NCBI GenBank assembly: GCA_007258455.2
Contig: VDFB02018328.1
Span: 62,001-126,000 of the forward strand
Source of the DNA: Sequoia sempervirens
Lineage: Eukaryota; Streptophyta; Pinopsida; Cupressales; Cupressaceae
Direction: 5' to 3'
Length of the DNA stretch: 64,000 nucleotides
The notes beneath the pieces were generated by a model. The model did no database searches. It saw only the letters and a program-made list of their open reading frames with translations, and was not told the origin of the DNA. Positions 11,597 to 22,106 of this stretch are shown here, one piece after another. The position numbers were made by a program, and so were the translations under genes. Positions within the stretch are counted from its first letter, which is position 1. Each line of letters opens with the position of its first letter.

Positions 11597-12418
11597 TGTT
11601 AGGATTTAGGTCCCATCAACCTTGTAAATCCTTTAATTAATTATTCTCCTAAAGTTTTTTGTAAATTTTCCCATAAGAGGTGAAACTGTTTGACCAACGG
11701 TGGTGAAAGAGACAATGTAAATGCAGTGTTACCTTTACCGTTTGTCATTTTTGAAAATGACAAAATAGCTAGGCATCCCACTTTGGAATCTTCTAGAATG
11801 AGGTTTTTGGGTCAAAATAGGGTGTTATAAGGGCATCTATGACATGTATGACAATTGTCATAAGATGCTATGATAGTATGACATATTCCTATGACAAAAT
11901 ATCCTATTCTTGGACCCCAGGCACCCATGCATGAGAGATTCCTTATGACAACTGTAAGAGCATCTATAAGAGGTTATTTTTGTTATATTTTACCATTTCA
12001 AGGAGGGAGGCATGGGTTTTTCTAGGTGGAATTTCTACCTATTGTTTGGTGAAACCATGGTGGTTTTCATCCTCACAAATATCTATCAATTGGGGCCTTG
12101 AGCCAAAATTACTCAATTCAGTTTTGCAAGTTTGTAGGGTAACAAGGTGCTACCGGATTTTATAGAGTTTGATAAGAGAAGTCTATTGTTGCATGTAATA
12201 TTTTAGATTATCAATAATATACTTGCCTCTCTTTCTATGGTGGAGTTTTTTCCCTTAGGGGTTTCTCCATGTAAATCTGTTGTTGCATGTGTTATGATTC
12301 TTCTATCTCTCTCTCATTCTTTCTTCACACTAAGGCTAAAGGTCAATCTACATATTTCAGATTTGCATACACTTATTTAAGTTCATATTGCAAGATTTCT
12401 TCACCTTGATAATCAACA
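11597..12418 (+). repeat. 3' LTR of copia 1
   Basis: Starts TGTTAGGATTTAGG and ends AATCAACA; homologous to 6674-7490 along its full length with scattered substitutions and small indels. Confidence 0.95.
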
Positions 12419-12423
12419 AGGCT
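12419..12423. repeat. Right target site duplication of copia 1
   Basis: aggct, identical to 6669-6673. Confidence 0.93.
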
Positions 12424-12815
12424 ACAAATTTTAGGTCATGGATCCAGGGTCGACCAAATAGTATGTTGTAGGGAAGATCAAGGTCTAACACTTGACATTT
12501 AGTTTCTATGATGAGAGGGCCCACTTGGATGGGTAGTGAAATGATACCTTGTGATGCCCGTTCTTGGTCGTCATATGCCTTGATGGTGGTACTCTTTTTC
12601 TTCTCAATAGTATCCTCTAAATAGCACATATTTTTGATCAACTGAAGGGTGAAAATGTTCAATCCAACCCCTCCATCTACTAAGACTCTTTTGACCTTGT
12701 TCTTATGAATGATAACCTCAAGATGTAAAGCACAATTATGAGATGGTTGTAACGATAGGTCTTGCTCTAATAAGGTGAGAAGATGATTAGCAATAGAGCC
12801 TACCATGGCTTGAAA
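12424..12815 (-). pseudogene. Protease of element A (retropepsin-like), cut by copia 1
   Basis: Reading down from 12806: LLTLLEQDLSLQPSHNCALH, KVKRVLVDGGVGLNIFTLQL, TTIKAYDDQERASQG, LPIQVGPLIIETKCQVLDLD, YNILFGRPWIHDLK. The aspartic protease motif, usually DS/TG or DNG in this group, reads DGG here, with the hydrophobic strand before it intact; ILFGRPWIH is the usual second-half motif. It would release the Gag and Pol proteins. The frame ran into the linker at 6673 before copia 1 inserted. Confidence 0.85.
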
Positions 12816-15745
12816 CTAATCGGTATGAATATCCCTAGGAACAAATGACTTTGATAAAGTTTTCTCCAAGATTTCCCTATGTGTGGGTGATAGCCTCAAT
12901 AGTTCTAAGATTGATATTTGTGTGGGGGTCTTCTTAAGTTTTTCTAAGAGATTATACTTGCTAGTGCTTGTTGTTGGTTGAGTAGGTTGTTCCATAGATT
13001 GGGGTGGGACTCCTTGGATGGTGCCTTTACCATGTTGTGTGGTGACTCCACACTCTGCACTATGCTCTTTGATAGTGACAATAGTGATGATGCTATCACA
13101 GGAAGCAACTACGTTGGGAAGCGTAATAAGATTTGACTCTACCAACCTTTTCATGATGGTTTCTATGGGTTTAGATAATTGTGTGTACTTGTGTTTAGGA
13201 TAGTTGTTCTTGTTAGGGGTTTGTCTCTACTGCATCTTGGTGTTATTGATCTGATTGTTCTGTGGGGGTGTTGTTTGCTACACATTTGGTTGGATGTTAG
13301 CAATGTGAGTGTTATTTGGCCTAGGAGCACTTAGGATGACCTTAGCATCTACTACACCATCATTCATTACGTTCTTGTTCTTAGCCCATACACGAGGCTT
13401 GTCATTTGAACTAATTGATGTGTGGTTGTCTTTATAAGCTTGAGCATTCCCCTAGAAATTAGAGCTCTCTCGATGTTAAGGGATCTAGGGACAAGCTCGT
13501 AATAAGATGTGATGCACTGAATTTTCAAGTGGAAGGGTAGATCTGAATCTAGATTTTCTATGATGATTCCCACTTGTTCATCGGGAAGAGGCCACTTGCT
13601 ATTACCAACTCTTTGTCTCCACTGTTGTAAGAAATTAGTGAAAGTTTCTCCTTTGTTTTATCTGAGAGTGTATGATTCCTCTAAATTGACATTCATTTCA
13701 AGATTAAAGGAGAAGTGATCAATGAATTTATCGGTAATTTCCTAGAAGGTTTGATACTTAGAGGCAGATGAGAAAACCAACCCATGGCAGGACCTGTTAA
13801 AATTCGAGGGAAGAGGCACATTAAATATGAATCATTGTAGGCCACCTGCATACACATGACATTAAACTCTTTGACATGGTCCACATGACTTCCTCTCCCT
13901 TTGTATTTGTCAAATTTGGGGATTTCAAAACCAGGAGGGAACGATACCATTGCCATGTTTTGATAAAATAGATAAGGACATAAGTTTTGTGTATGGGGAT
14001 TCTTTGTCTTTCCCATTCAAAGATCTTGCATTTCTTGTGATAGCGCCTTAAATTGTGATGCTAGATCATCTTGTGGGTTTTGTGGAGGAACATATGGTGG
14101 GATGATGGATGAGTTCTATGTGGGATTTAGATATGAGGATATGTTGTATGGGGTGTATGGTGGTGTAGGATTCTGTGAAGGTGATTAGGGTATTGATGTA
14201 TATGTTCCTAACGCATTTGTATTGATGATGTACAATAAAGGGTTATAATAGGAAGCTTGTTGTTGTTGTTGTTGGGCATATTGTTGAGCTAGTAAGGCTT
14301 GCTGTGGAGATTGCTGTTGTTGTTGCACCACTAGGTCTTGTTGTTGGGCCTATTGTTGTTATTGTGCTAATAAGGCTTCTTGATGGGCTTGATATTTTTG
14401 TTGTGCTAAGGCTGCTTGATGTTGTTGTTGTTGTTGATGTTCTAAGGTTGCTTCTTGTTGTTGTTGTTGTTGTTGCTACGCTGCTAAGGCTACTTCCTAT
14501 TATTGCTATTGTTGTTGGCTGCTAGAGATGCTTATTGTTGTTGTTGTTGCTGTGCTGCTAAGGCTACTTGTTGTTGTTGGGATTCTAGAGCTGCTTGTTG
14601 TTGTTGTTTTTGCTATTGTTGTAGGGCTTGATGATAGGATTTTTGTAATTGCTGTAAGCCTAAGGCATGCGCTTGAAATGTAGGATCAGGTGGTTGTTTG
14701 GACATTGGTGGAGGATTTTGGGTGTTGATGTTTTGAGTGAGTAGCAGATTGGTGATGAGAGGTTGGGGGTTTTGTTGGTTTAACATTCCTTGTAAGATAG
14801 TGGATTGAGGTGGAGGAATGTACGTTTGAGATCCCATTTGATTTTGCATGGTAAAGGGGACTGTGGGAAAAGATGAGGATGGTTCCATTAGATTGTGTGA
14901 TGGGAATGACACACTAGGACCTTGAGTCCATTGATTAAAAATGTTTTCTTGTCCCATTTCTTGAGGATTCCCTTATGTTAGGGATGTAGTCAATGTATTA
15001 CATGTGTTGACATGATTTGTTACCAAGGGATTGCTTTGAGATGGGTTGATAATGGATAGGATGGATGTGTTATGTGAAATCACTGGTATGGATGAACCAA
15101 TTGGAGGATTGGATGAAGATGTCCCCATCTGCATTAAGAGTTGAGTATGTGGTATGGTATTGACATGCCATTTTGTGTTGTTTTGAGACACTTGGTCCAC
15201 ATTGCTTTGCATGATGGTGGGCATAGTTGTTGTACTCATGGGTATGGATGAAGAGGGATGTCCAAAATATGTGGAAGTCATTGTGGAATAATGAAGGTCA
15301 AGAGGTTTGTATGGCTATTTAGGATCTTTAGTAATAGAAGGAGCACCAAAGGTAGGTGTCCAAGTGGTTGTGTGAGATGGTAGGTTGGTTTTAAGGGTAC
15401 CCACAAGTGTGTTTCTTTCAAAGGGAAGGGTATGGCCAAAGTCCTTAGTAAGGATTGTTGCAAGACTGGGAGTGTAGGTTTTATTTAGTCCTAGTGATGG
15501 AGTTGTGAAGCCTTGTGTCAAATTTTGTGCAACAAATGATGGGGAGATAGGAGCTACATTTTTAAACAAATGATGTTCCATAATTTCCTCCCTAGTGAGT
15601 TCAAATGGATTGTTTGTAATGTATTCTATCTCATTTGGTCTTGATGGTGATTAAGGTTGTTGTGATGGGGTGACTTGACTTCTTAGATAAAATTCTAAAG
15701 GATTTGGATCACTTGAGGTAAATGTGAATTTGGTTTTCTCCATGA
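12816..15745 (-). pseudogene. gag of element A (degenerate)
   Basis: Starts near 15742 (MEKTKFTFTSSDPNP, by reading the minus strand) and runs down. The N-terminal third is Pro/Ser/Thr/Asn-rich with no known fold. A Gln-rich repeat lies at 14236-14630. The capsid domain is at about 13690-14016: PPGFEIPKFDKYKGRGSHVD, HVKEFNVMCMQVAYNDSYLM, LFPRILTGPAMGWFSHLP, which is the Retrotrans_gag pattern. Downstream, 12816-13154 holds MKRLVESNLI and KTPTQISILELLRLSPTHRE, also present in B. No CCHC zinc knuckle is visible. TAG and TGA stops and frame changes break it. Confidence 0.85.
14236..14630 (-). repeat. Trinucleotide-rich Gln repeat within gag of element A
   Basis: Long runs of ttg on the plus strand (caa on the coding strand) encode poly-Gln broken by Ala-Leu-Ala and Ala-Leu-Glu. 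Units of the type gctaaggctacttgttg recur about every 50-60 bases. Element B has a Gln/Ala-rich segment in the same position (59390-59775) with different unit composition, so the Gln-rich linker is a family trait that expands independently. The opposite-strand open frames here are by-products. Confidence 0.85.
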
Positions 15746-16299
15746 TTCTCTTGTGTTGTGATATCATCTTTACCATAAATTTGTGTCACCTTTGGGAGAG
15801 TTATGTTGTGATTTGTAATGTTTGAACTCTCTAGTTGACTCAAATCTAGGTAAAAGGGATGCTCTAAGCCTTTTTGGAGCAATGGTGATAATGGGGCATG
15901 GAAAGATGGGTGATGTGGAGAATGTTCTTTGTAAAAATGTTTTGGGACAAAACTTTTGACTTAAGTTTGATGTTTTGATCTTAGGATAAAGGATGTTTAT
16001 GAACATGTAAACCTCTAGGGTAGACTCATGACCTTCAAGATAGAATAGTTGACTTGGATGATAACTAACTTACCTAAATGCATGGAAAATGATACATTTC
16101 ACATACAAAGTAGCTAAGTTAGTGTTTGGATTGATTGATGTTTTAAGTCAAAAAATGTTGGTGTATTCAAAATTTTTGCAAAGTTTGGTGAAGTGAAAGA
16201 TGAAATTTTGATGAAGGGGTAGATGAAATGTTTGACCCAATGTTGCCCTAAAGTGAACCTTTGTTTGACAAGATCAAGGTAATGAAAAACATGCTATAC

Positions 16300-16835
16300 C
16301 TCTAAATTTTTCAAATCCTAAAGACCCAATGATTTAGAAAAATTTGTTCCTGAAAAAGATGAGGGTTTTGGCTCATAAATAACATATACATGTCTGGATA
16401 TTTCCTTTGTGTGCATTCATAAAAGTTTATCAACAAATTGTTTCTATTTTTGTAAAGTTCCTCAATGCCATTCTTAATTGCTTTTGAACTATGATGCCTA
16501 AGTTTAAAGTGATGACCTGTAGACCTTCTTTTTGGGATTCTAACTTTGTGTGAGATCATCTTGAAAAGTTCAAGTTTATGGAAGAAATGAGGATATTTAT
16601 TGCCATGCGGGTGGTGGTAATATGTGCCTCCTAGTCTCAATATTAGCTTGTTCCTATTCTTCGTCTAAGATTGTTGCTGCATTTCTCCACTGGGTTGGTG
16701 TTTCTTTTGTTGCAAAAGTGAAGCTTCTCAAACTACTAATGATATCGGTTTGTTCCTCGTTAATGAGTTCAAAGTTTAGTTGAATGATAGCACCTTCAAG
16801 ATTAGATTGTTCAACAGGAGCAATCTATCTCCAAA
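16300..16835 (-). pseudogene. ORF1 upstream of gag in element A
   Basis: An extra coding segment between PBS and gag. Reading down from 16835: NLEGAIIQLNFELINEEQTD, SSLRSFTFATKETPTQWRNA, then YPHFFHKLELFKMISHKVRI and INFYECTQRKYPDMYMLFMS. The last blocks align with element B at 61618-61854 (FQMISQKIKIWKPKSK, FNFYRRASRKNPNLYELYYQ). Conservation of protein pattern between two diverged copies supports a real ORF. Ogre-type Tat elements are known to carry an ORF1 of unknown function in this position. TAG/TAA stops and a frame change break it. I cannot assign a function. Confidence 0.65.
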
Positions 16836-17750
16836 TAGTCATGTGCGGTTCAATTGTCAATTTATCTTGCTTAAGTGAATTTATTTTACCACAAACACTT
16901 GTCTTGATTAAGTTTTCAAACTAAATGTTTATGTCAAAAACATCTTAACTTTCACAATGTCCATTTTGTGAAAATCATGTGGTTGAAACCATAATTGCCT
17001 ATGTTGTCTATGGAAAATATGGATTGAGATATAAGTCAAGATATTTAGAAATATCTAAGGATAGAAATCCTTAGGACAAGAAATAATATCAAGGCTTTTT
17101 CAAAAGGTGTCCATATTTAAGCCAAAGTGTTTGAAATTTTGAGGAAGATAGTGAATATTTGTTTGCAATGTTTTGGAACCAAGCAATGTATCAAAATGAC
17201 TCACAATCATTTACAATCCTAGGTTGAAATGGCCATACTTGTTGAGTCCCCACTCAGATTTCTCCAAACACTAAGAAATTGTGAATAGTTAGAGATTTGG
17301 CGGCACTAGCTCCTCTCCACGACACACACTTCTTGAGACCACCAAATCTCAAAATCTTAAAGATCCTAAGATCCTAAGGATTTTTCTATTTCAACAATGA
17401 ATAGTACAAATGTGGGGCAGCCTCAGAATGACCGTTCTTGCACCAATAAGTATTAAGGATTTTTGGCAACTAAATAGTTTGGCTCTTAGCAACAAATCAA
17501 GAACACCTAGCCATATACACACCCATTTTCCACTTAAGGCTCTTACTATGGTTCCCGTTTCACTTAAGGCATGGTACTAGGTGTAGTATGTTATACAGTC
17601 TAGGAACAAAGGTACTTTCTCACAATTTATCAACCTTTAATATAGCCCGTCGATAAATGTGCTTGCAAGAACTTGCCTATGAGTTTCCTGTTGCGGGGTG
17701 TGTCTCATAGTAAGTCCTCTCTTAGGGGTGACACAAAGCATAAAAGTGTA

Positions 17751-17906
17751 CTTAAGTATTTCTCTTCACCCAAGATCGCATGAAGTGCAAGGGGAATGGA
17801 TACGTACTATAAGTGCACACAAAAAATGAAGTACACTTGGAGTGTTTCTCTTCACCCAAGATCACACAAAGTGCAAGGGGATTGGATACACACTACAAGT
17901 GTGTCA
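17751..17906. repeat. Imperfect tandem duplication in the leader of element A
   Basis: Two copies of a unit containing tttctcttcacccaagat, then aagtgcaagggga, then ggatac, offset by 86 bases (17759 and 17845). Differences are mostly transitions such as gatcgcatg versus gatcacaca. Confidence 0.8.
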
Positions 17907-18329
17907 CAATAAAGTAGATAATTTCATTTTATCAACTAAAGATAAGATGAGTTCATTTTATGCACCAAACAAATTGTTAAGTTGCCTTGTTCAATTTTAA
18001 AACCCAAAAGACAATGATAAAATGAGGGTTCAATTTTAGTCCTAGTTGAGCGTTTGTTTTAAACCCAAATGAAATTTAGTGAGGTCCTAGAGCATAAAGT
18101 AAAAAGCATAATAAATTGGGTTATAATTGCCCCAAAGCATCAAACGCTTGTTACAATCATAAAATCTTAAGAAGAGAATGCTTTCTTCACTTTAGGTTCA
18201 TATCGTCCAACCTACAAAACCCTATTAGTCTAACAACCAAAACAATGTTAGGAGTGTGTTAGTAATTTGACGAATAAAAAAAATTAAAGCACATGCTAAA
18301 AAATGATCGATAAATTTCTTACTAGAGTT

Positions 18330-18662
18330 GGGCATCACTATTTACAATAGTGTCGCTCTGGTGAATTAGGGCATCACTCTATAAAAAGAACAGTGAGCAC
18401 GATAGTGTCAAGATTTGGTTGAGTGTCACTCTAGTGAACTAAGGCATAGCTCTAAAGAAAGAATAGTGAGCACGATAGCATCACAATTTGGTTGAGCCTT
18501 GCCGTTTGCAAATCTTCAATACCACTAAAAAGTATTAGTGTCACCGTTTGTTTAATCAACGTGAGTGCATTTAATAGGCATCACTATTTGAAATGAAAAT
18601 AGTGTCGCTATATGGCAACTTCCTACAAAGGCGTCGCTAAAATTGAGTTGGGCGTCGCTCTA
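18330..18662 (-). repeat. Array of short GGCGTCGCTC-like motifs beside the PBS of element A
   Basis: At least ten degenerate copies of the plus-strand word GGCGTCGCTC occur, for example gggcatcactc at 18369, gtgtcactcta at 18423, ggcgtcgcta at 18630 and gggcgtcgctc at 18650. Many have CG changed to CA or TG. Two copies sit in inverted pairs (CACTATT, 3-nt loop, AATAGTG at 18336-18352; a similar pair at 18579-18605). The unit 18359-18505 is also a direct repeat of about 70 bases sharing gtgagcacgatag. Confidence 0.7.
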
Positions 18663-18722
18663 TCCTGAAAAAGTCAAAACAAATAGAATTCAAGATAGAA
18701 ATTGATGAAATTGATGGTTTTT

Positions 18723-18739
18723 CCCTCCTTCTAGCGCCA
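18723..18739 (-). other. Primer binding site of element A
   Basis: On the minus strand TGGCGCTAGAAGGAGGG, starting with the TGG that pairs with a tRNA CCA end. I do not assign the tRNA. It lies about 25 bases from the inferred LTR end, a wider gap than in the copia elements. Confidence 0.75.
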
Positions 18740-19360
18740 AAATCTCGAACAAGGATACTAGTATGGGCTGATCACAATTGATCCATGATGAATCAAAGCA
18801 TAACTTAGCCTCTAATACTCAATCTTAAACAAGATCATTCAAATGAAGGTTAAGTTAAACATTTATTGAAACTATACATTATGAACTATGAAGGCATTTA
18901 AAAGTCTACTCTAACCCATTTAAAACTTATCCTATTTTGGAATTGGTGTCATGTTGATGTGGAACAATGACCCTTTCCCAATCCCATGATCAATTAGCTT
19001 GTTTCAATCGATTCTATTGAAGAGAATCGATGAAATTGTTGTGATATCTGAATGAAAACATGATCTATGCTAATTTGAACATGATGCAAGAGTTAATCTA
19101 CCATGATTTTATGCTAGAAGATGTAGATATGCAATTGCTAAGCTAATATAAATGAGATTTAAACTAAAAAGATTCAAACCCTAATTATCTAATGAGATAA
19201 ATGGATGCATGGAAGCCATTGAAGGAAGCTAAGATATTATGAAACTAAAAAATGAACTAAAATATGCTAAAAGTATGCAAAGTATGAGTGTCAGTGTGGG
19301 TGATTTCATTAACATAGGTTTGCTCTGAAAGATGGATCCATTTGTCTCCAAATAGTGTTC

Positions 19361-19370
19361 TATTTATAGG
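19361..19370 (-). promoter_or_regulatory. TATA box in the 5' LTR of element A
   Basis: CCTATAAATA on the minus strand. The B LTR has TATAAATA at the matching place (46655-46662). Conservation between copies supports a promoter role. Confidence 0.65.
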
Positions 19371-19503
19371 AAGGAAAATGATAAATGGAGGGTTGAGATC
19401 GAAAAAGCTAATCAACAGTCAAGGATGGAGGAAATTGGAGGGATGGATCATGGATTTTTATCAATGGGTGAGAATGCAAGATGATATTTAATCAAGGGTT
19501 CTC

Positions 19504-19508
19504 ATTCC
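19504..19508. repeat. Left TSD of the three-LTR element
   Basis: attcc, repeated at 24419-24423 on the far side of the third LTR. Confidence 0.9.
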
Positions 19509-19823
19509 TATTAGAATCCAAGATCACCTGCATGCAAGATGGACACCTGTCACATGCAAAAGATATGAAGAACCGAAAAAATATGTTCTCTGTAAACCTC
19601 TCAATAAAAATGCATTAAGAGAATCAATTATTACAAAGTGATCAATCCTTATGAAGGAGATCAAAAAACCCTAAAAAGGGAAACCCTAGTGTGCACACTT
19701 AATAATTAATAATTAATTATTAATGTGCCTAAGTTTAGCTTAAGTAATAAAGAGGAATAAGTGACTTAATTAATTAATCAATGTGATGTAATTAATTAAG
19801 CATAATAACTTATTACTCTAACA
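19509..19823 (-). repeat. LTR1 of the three-LTR element
   Basis: Plus-strand text starts TATTAGAATCC (the TG end mutated to TA) and ends TCTAACA. Contains the AT-rich palindromic stretch aataattaataattaatt. Confidence 0.95.
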
Positions 19824-21792
19824 CCCCCCCTTAAGATGAACTTAGGAAGAAGCTAAAACACTAGAATAGGATGCAAAAGCAAAGATGGGTCCCGACAAAC
19901 AAGGCCAAGTAAGGTACCCATGTACAAACAGAAGATCTCTATAAAGTGGAGAAATAGAGAAAACCTCGTGGGAACAAAAATCTACTCCAAAAAGAGATCA
20001 AAGGTGATTGAAGGACTGAAAAGCCTCCAAATCAAGGAAATGTCCTGAAAAAGAAGAACATGTAGAACATCACAAAAGCATGAAGAAGTTGCAAACTCTG
20101 TCAAAAGATGACTGCTACGGTGCCGAAGAACCTCCTATGAAGATACTATGATCAGGATCAAGAAGACAACAATCTGCATGAGTGCCCCCAATGACACTAC
20201 TCGAATCAGATGGAAAAAAAAGGCAAACACCTGGAACGAAGATACATATGGCACAAGTACCAATAGTCTGAAGAACACTAATCAACAGAGAATGGAAGAT
20301 CCCTTCCAAGGAAAAACCAAAGAAGCATTAACACCAATAGTAGAAACCCCCCATAATGCTGAAAAGGGAGAGGCGTGACAGGTACACTGAAACTGAATGC
20401 CAGAAAGTAGTGCATGAAGAGGAACCAAGAGCATCTGAAAGTGCACAAGAAAGCACCTGCAACTGAAAAAGTGGTGTGCAAAACAAAGCACACATACATG
20501 AGGCTGGAATCATATGGATCCACTGTTGTCATGGAGGGACACTCACCGGACAAAGGTGTGATGGAAAAACAAGGTCACTACACAACCCCCCCATGGCACT
20601 TTATAATACAGTGCGAGTACAAAATATGGCACAAAGTGATGTGCAAGAAACCCAATACAACACATACAATGCTGAGGCACTTTATCTTAGTGCGTTTACA
20701 AAAGAGAAATACATGCAAAGCGAGCCCATAATGTCTACAATGTCCAAATAGGAAAACATGCAAAAACCTGGGAAATATACAGAAAAAGTGCATGGACAGC
20801 AACATAGAGCTCCTCAATACCTTTCCAATGCCACAAACGAGGCAAGAATTGGACATTGTGGCAAAAAGTTATGAGCTCGGAAGTCCAAAAAAAACATCTA
20901 ACTTCAAACATAAATAAATGCATGAAAACAATAAAATACTGAAAAATAAACAACACTACTAGAAAGTGCTCGAAACCAGCTTTCCGGTGATATCTCGTTT
21001 GCCCAATTTTGATACCGTATGCCTAAGTTATGGCCTAAAGAAAAAAACTGCTCTTTTAGGAAAAAACTAGGGTTAGGAGGGCAAAGAGGGGCCGCCGTAC
21101 GGATGACGTCATCATGCGGCACGTACGGCTGACATCAGCAAAAGCGGAGCATAAATTTGACGGCCGTCTGACCGTCGGGGCAAAAAATCAACCTCTCCCT
21201 GGAAAAATTTTTCGGCTGCCGGAAAAAACTGCATGTCGCTAGTATTTTCTACACTCCCCAGAATATTCCCTAGCTTGCCGGAATATTCCATGCGCTGTTC
21301 AAACTGAGTGCAGGGCTCGTGGTCAGCGATAGGACCGCTGGGCTGGCTGAATGGGCCCGCGGGGGCTGAACTGAGCTCGGGGGCAGATGGGCAGTGGAGA
21401 GGGGAGGCGGCGGCGGAATGGTGGCCGCCGGGTGGCGGATATTTTCTGAACTGTGAGCGCCGCATAGGGTTGGAAAAAACGTGTTTTTTTTATATTTTTT
21501 TTGAAAAACGTGCCTCAGAATGTGTGTAGAAGAGGCCGTATGACCCTTCAAACAAATTTTTTTTGCCTCCCGGACCAGCTTCTCAGAAATCGACGAAACG
21601 ACAGGCATTTCTAGGGTTTTTGGCCGCTGCGAACACAATGGCAATGTCCGTTTGAGCCCAAAGTGAGCCAAAAAATAGGCTACCCCTACTTGCAAAAAAA
21701 ATGCGTGTGGAAACCCTTGCACTTGAAACTCACAGAGAGGCCATATCTTCAGATCACGAACAAGCAGCTGCAGGTCTGGAGCTCTGATACCA
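19824..21792 (-). other. Internal region 1 of the three-LTR element
   Basis: Non-coding, 1969 bases. Polypurine tract at 19824-19840 (ccccccc then ttaagatgaa on the plus strand) and PBS at 21781-21792. The half near the PBS contains a GC-rich island (about 21060-21480) with a TGACGTCA palindrome at 21104-21111 and GACGGCCGTC at 21159-21168. Open frames exist on both strands in the GC-rich part but match nothing I know and are not shared in phase with internal region 2. Confidence 0.85.
21781..21792 (-). other. PBS of internal region 1 (initiator Met tRNA)
   Basis: Minus strand TGGTATCAGAGC, perfect, directly adjoining the LTR at 21793. Confidence 0.93.
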
Positions 21793-22106
21793 TGTTAGAA
21801 TCCAAGATCACCTGCATGCAAGATGGATACCTGTCACATGCAAAAGCTATGAAGAACCAAAAAAGATGTTCTCTGTAAACCTCTCAATAAAAATGCATTA
21901 AGAGAATCAATTATTACAAAGTGATCAATCCTTATGAAGGAGATCAACAAACCCTAAAAAGGGAAACCCTAGTGTGCACACTTAATAATTAATAATTAAT
22001 TATTAATGTGCCTAAGTTTAGCTTAAGTAATAAAGAGGAATAAGTGACTTAATTAATTAATCAATGTGATGTAATTAATTAAGCATAATAACTTATTACT
22101 CTAACA
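21793..22106 (-). repeat. LTR2 (shared middle LTR)
   Basis: TGTTAGA...TCTAACA ends on the plus strand; PBS on the low side and polypurine tract on the high side, so it is used by both units. Confidence 0.95.

Larger units (their letters stand above)
6674..12418 (+). mobile_element. Ty1/copia LTR retrotransposon, nearly full length (copia 1)
   Basis: A 5.7-kb element with LTRs of 817 and 822 bp, TG...CA ends, a 5-bp TSD (aggct), an initiator-Met-type PBS, a gag-protease-integrase-RT-RNase H order and a purine tract before the 3' LTR. Integrase before RT defines Ty1/copia. The gag start (KFNGTIYEMWKLKVEDLLE) resembles the Tork/Tnt1 group; that clade call is from memory of the motif. It lies in opposite orientation inside the protease-to-RT linker of element A, so it is younger than A. 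I count about 13 mismatches in the first 200 LTR bases. About eight stops and at least one frameshift break the coding region, making this the best preserved autonomous-type element here. Confidence 0.95.
16836..18722 (-). other. Non-coding leader of element A
   Basis: Region between PBS and ORF1 on the element's strand. No coding sequence is visible in either strand. The text ttttaccacaaacac at about 16885 is shared with B near 61893. It holds two direct repeats (17751-17906, 18359-18505) and a short-motif array (18330-18662), described separately. In this class of elements the leader holds dimerisation and packaging signals; which bases do that here is unknown. Confidence 0.6.
18764..19508 (-). 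repeat. 5' LTR of element A, first part (R-U5 side)
   Basis: Homologous to the 3' LTR of element B from about 46240 onwards; for example aattggtgtcatgttgatgtgg here matches aattggtgccaatttggtgtgg there. Interrupted at 19508 by the three-LTR element and resuming at 24424. The exact low-coordinate end is inferred from the first TG after the PBS spacer. Confidence 0.75.

Noticed and set aside
14304..14525. Val/Leu-rich plus-strand open frame
   Set aside because: Shadow of the caa-rich Gln repeat in gag of element A.
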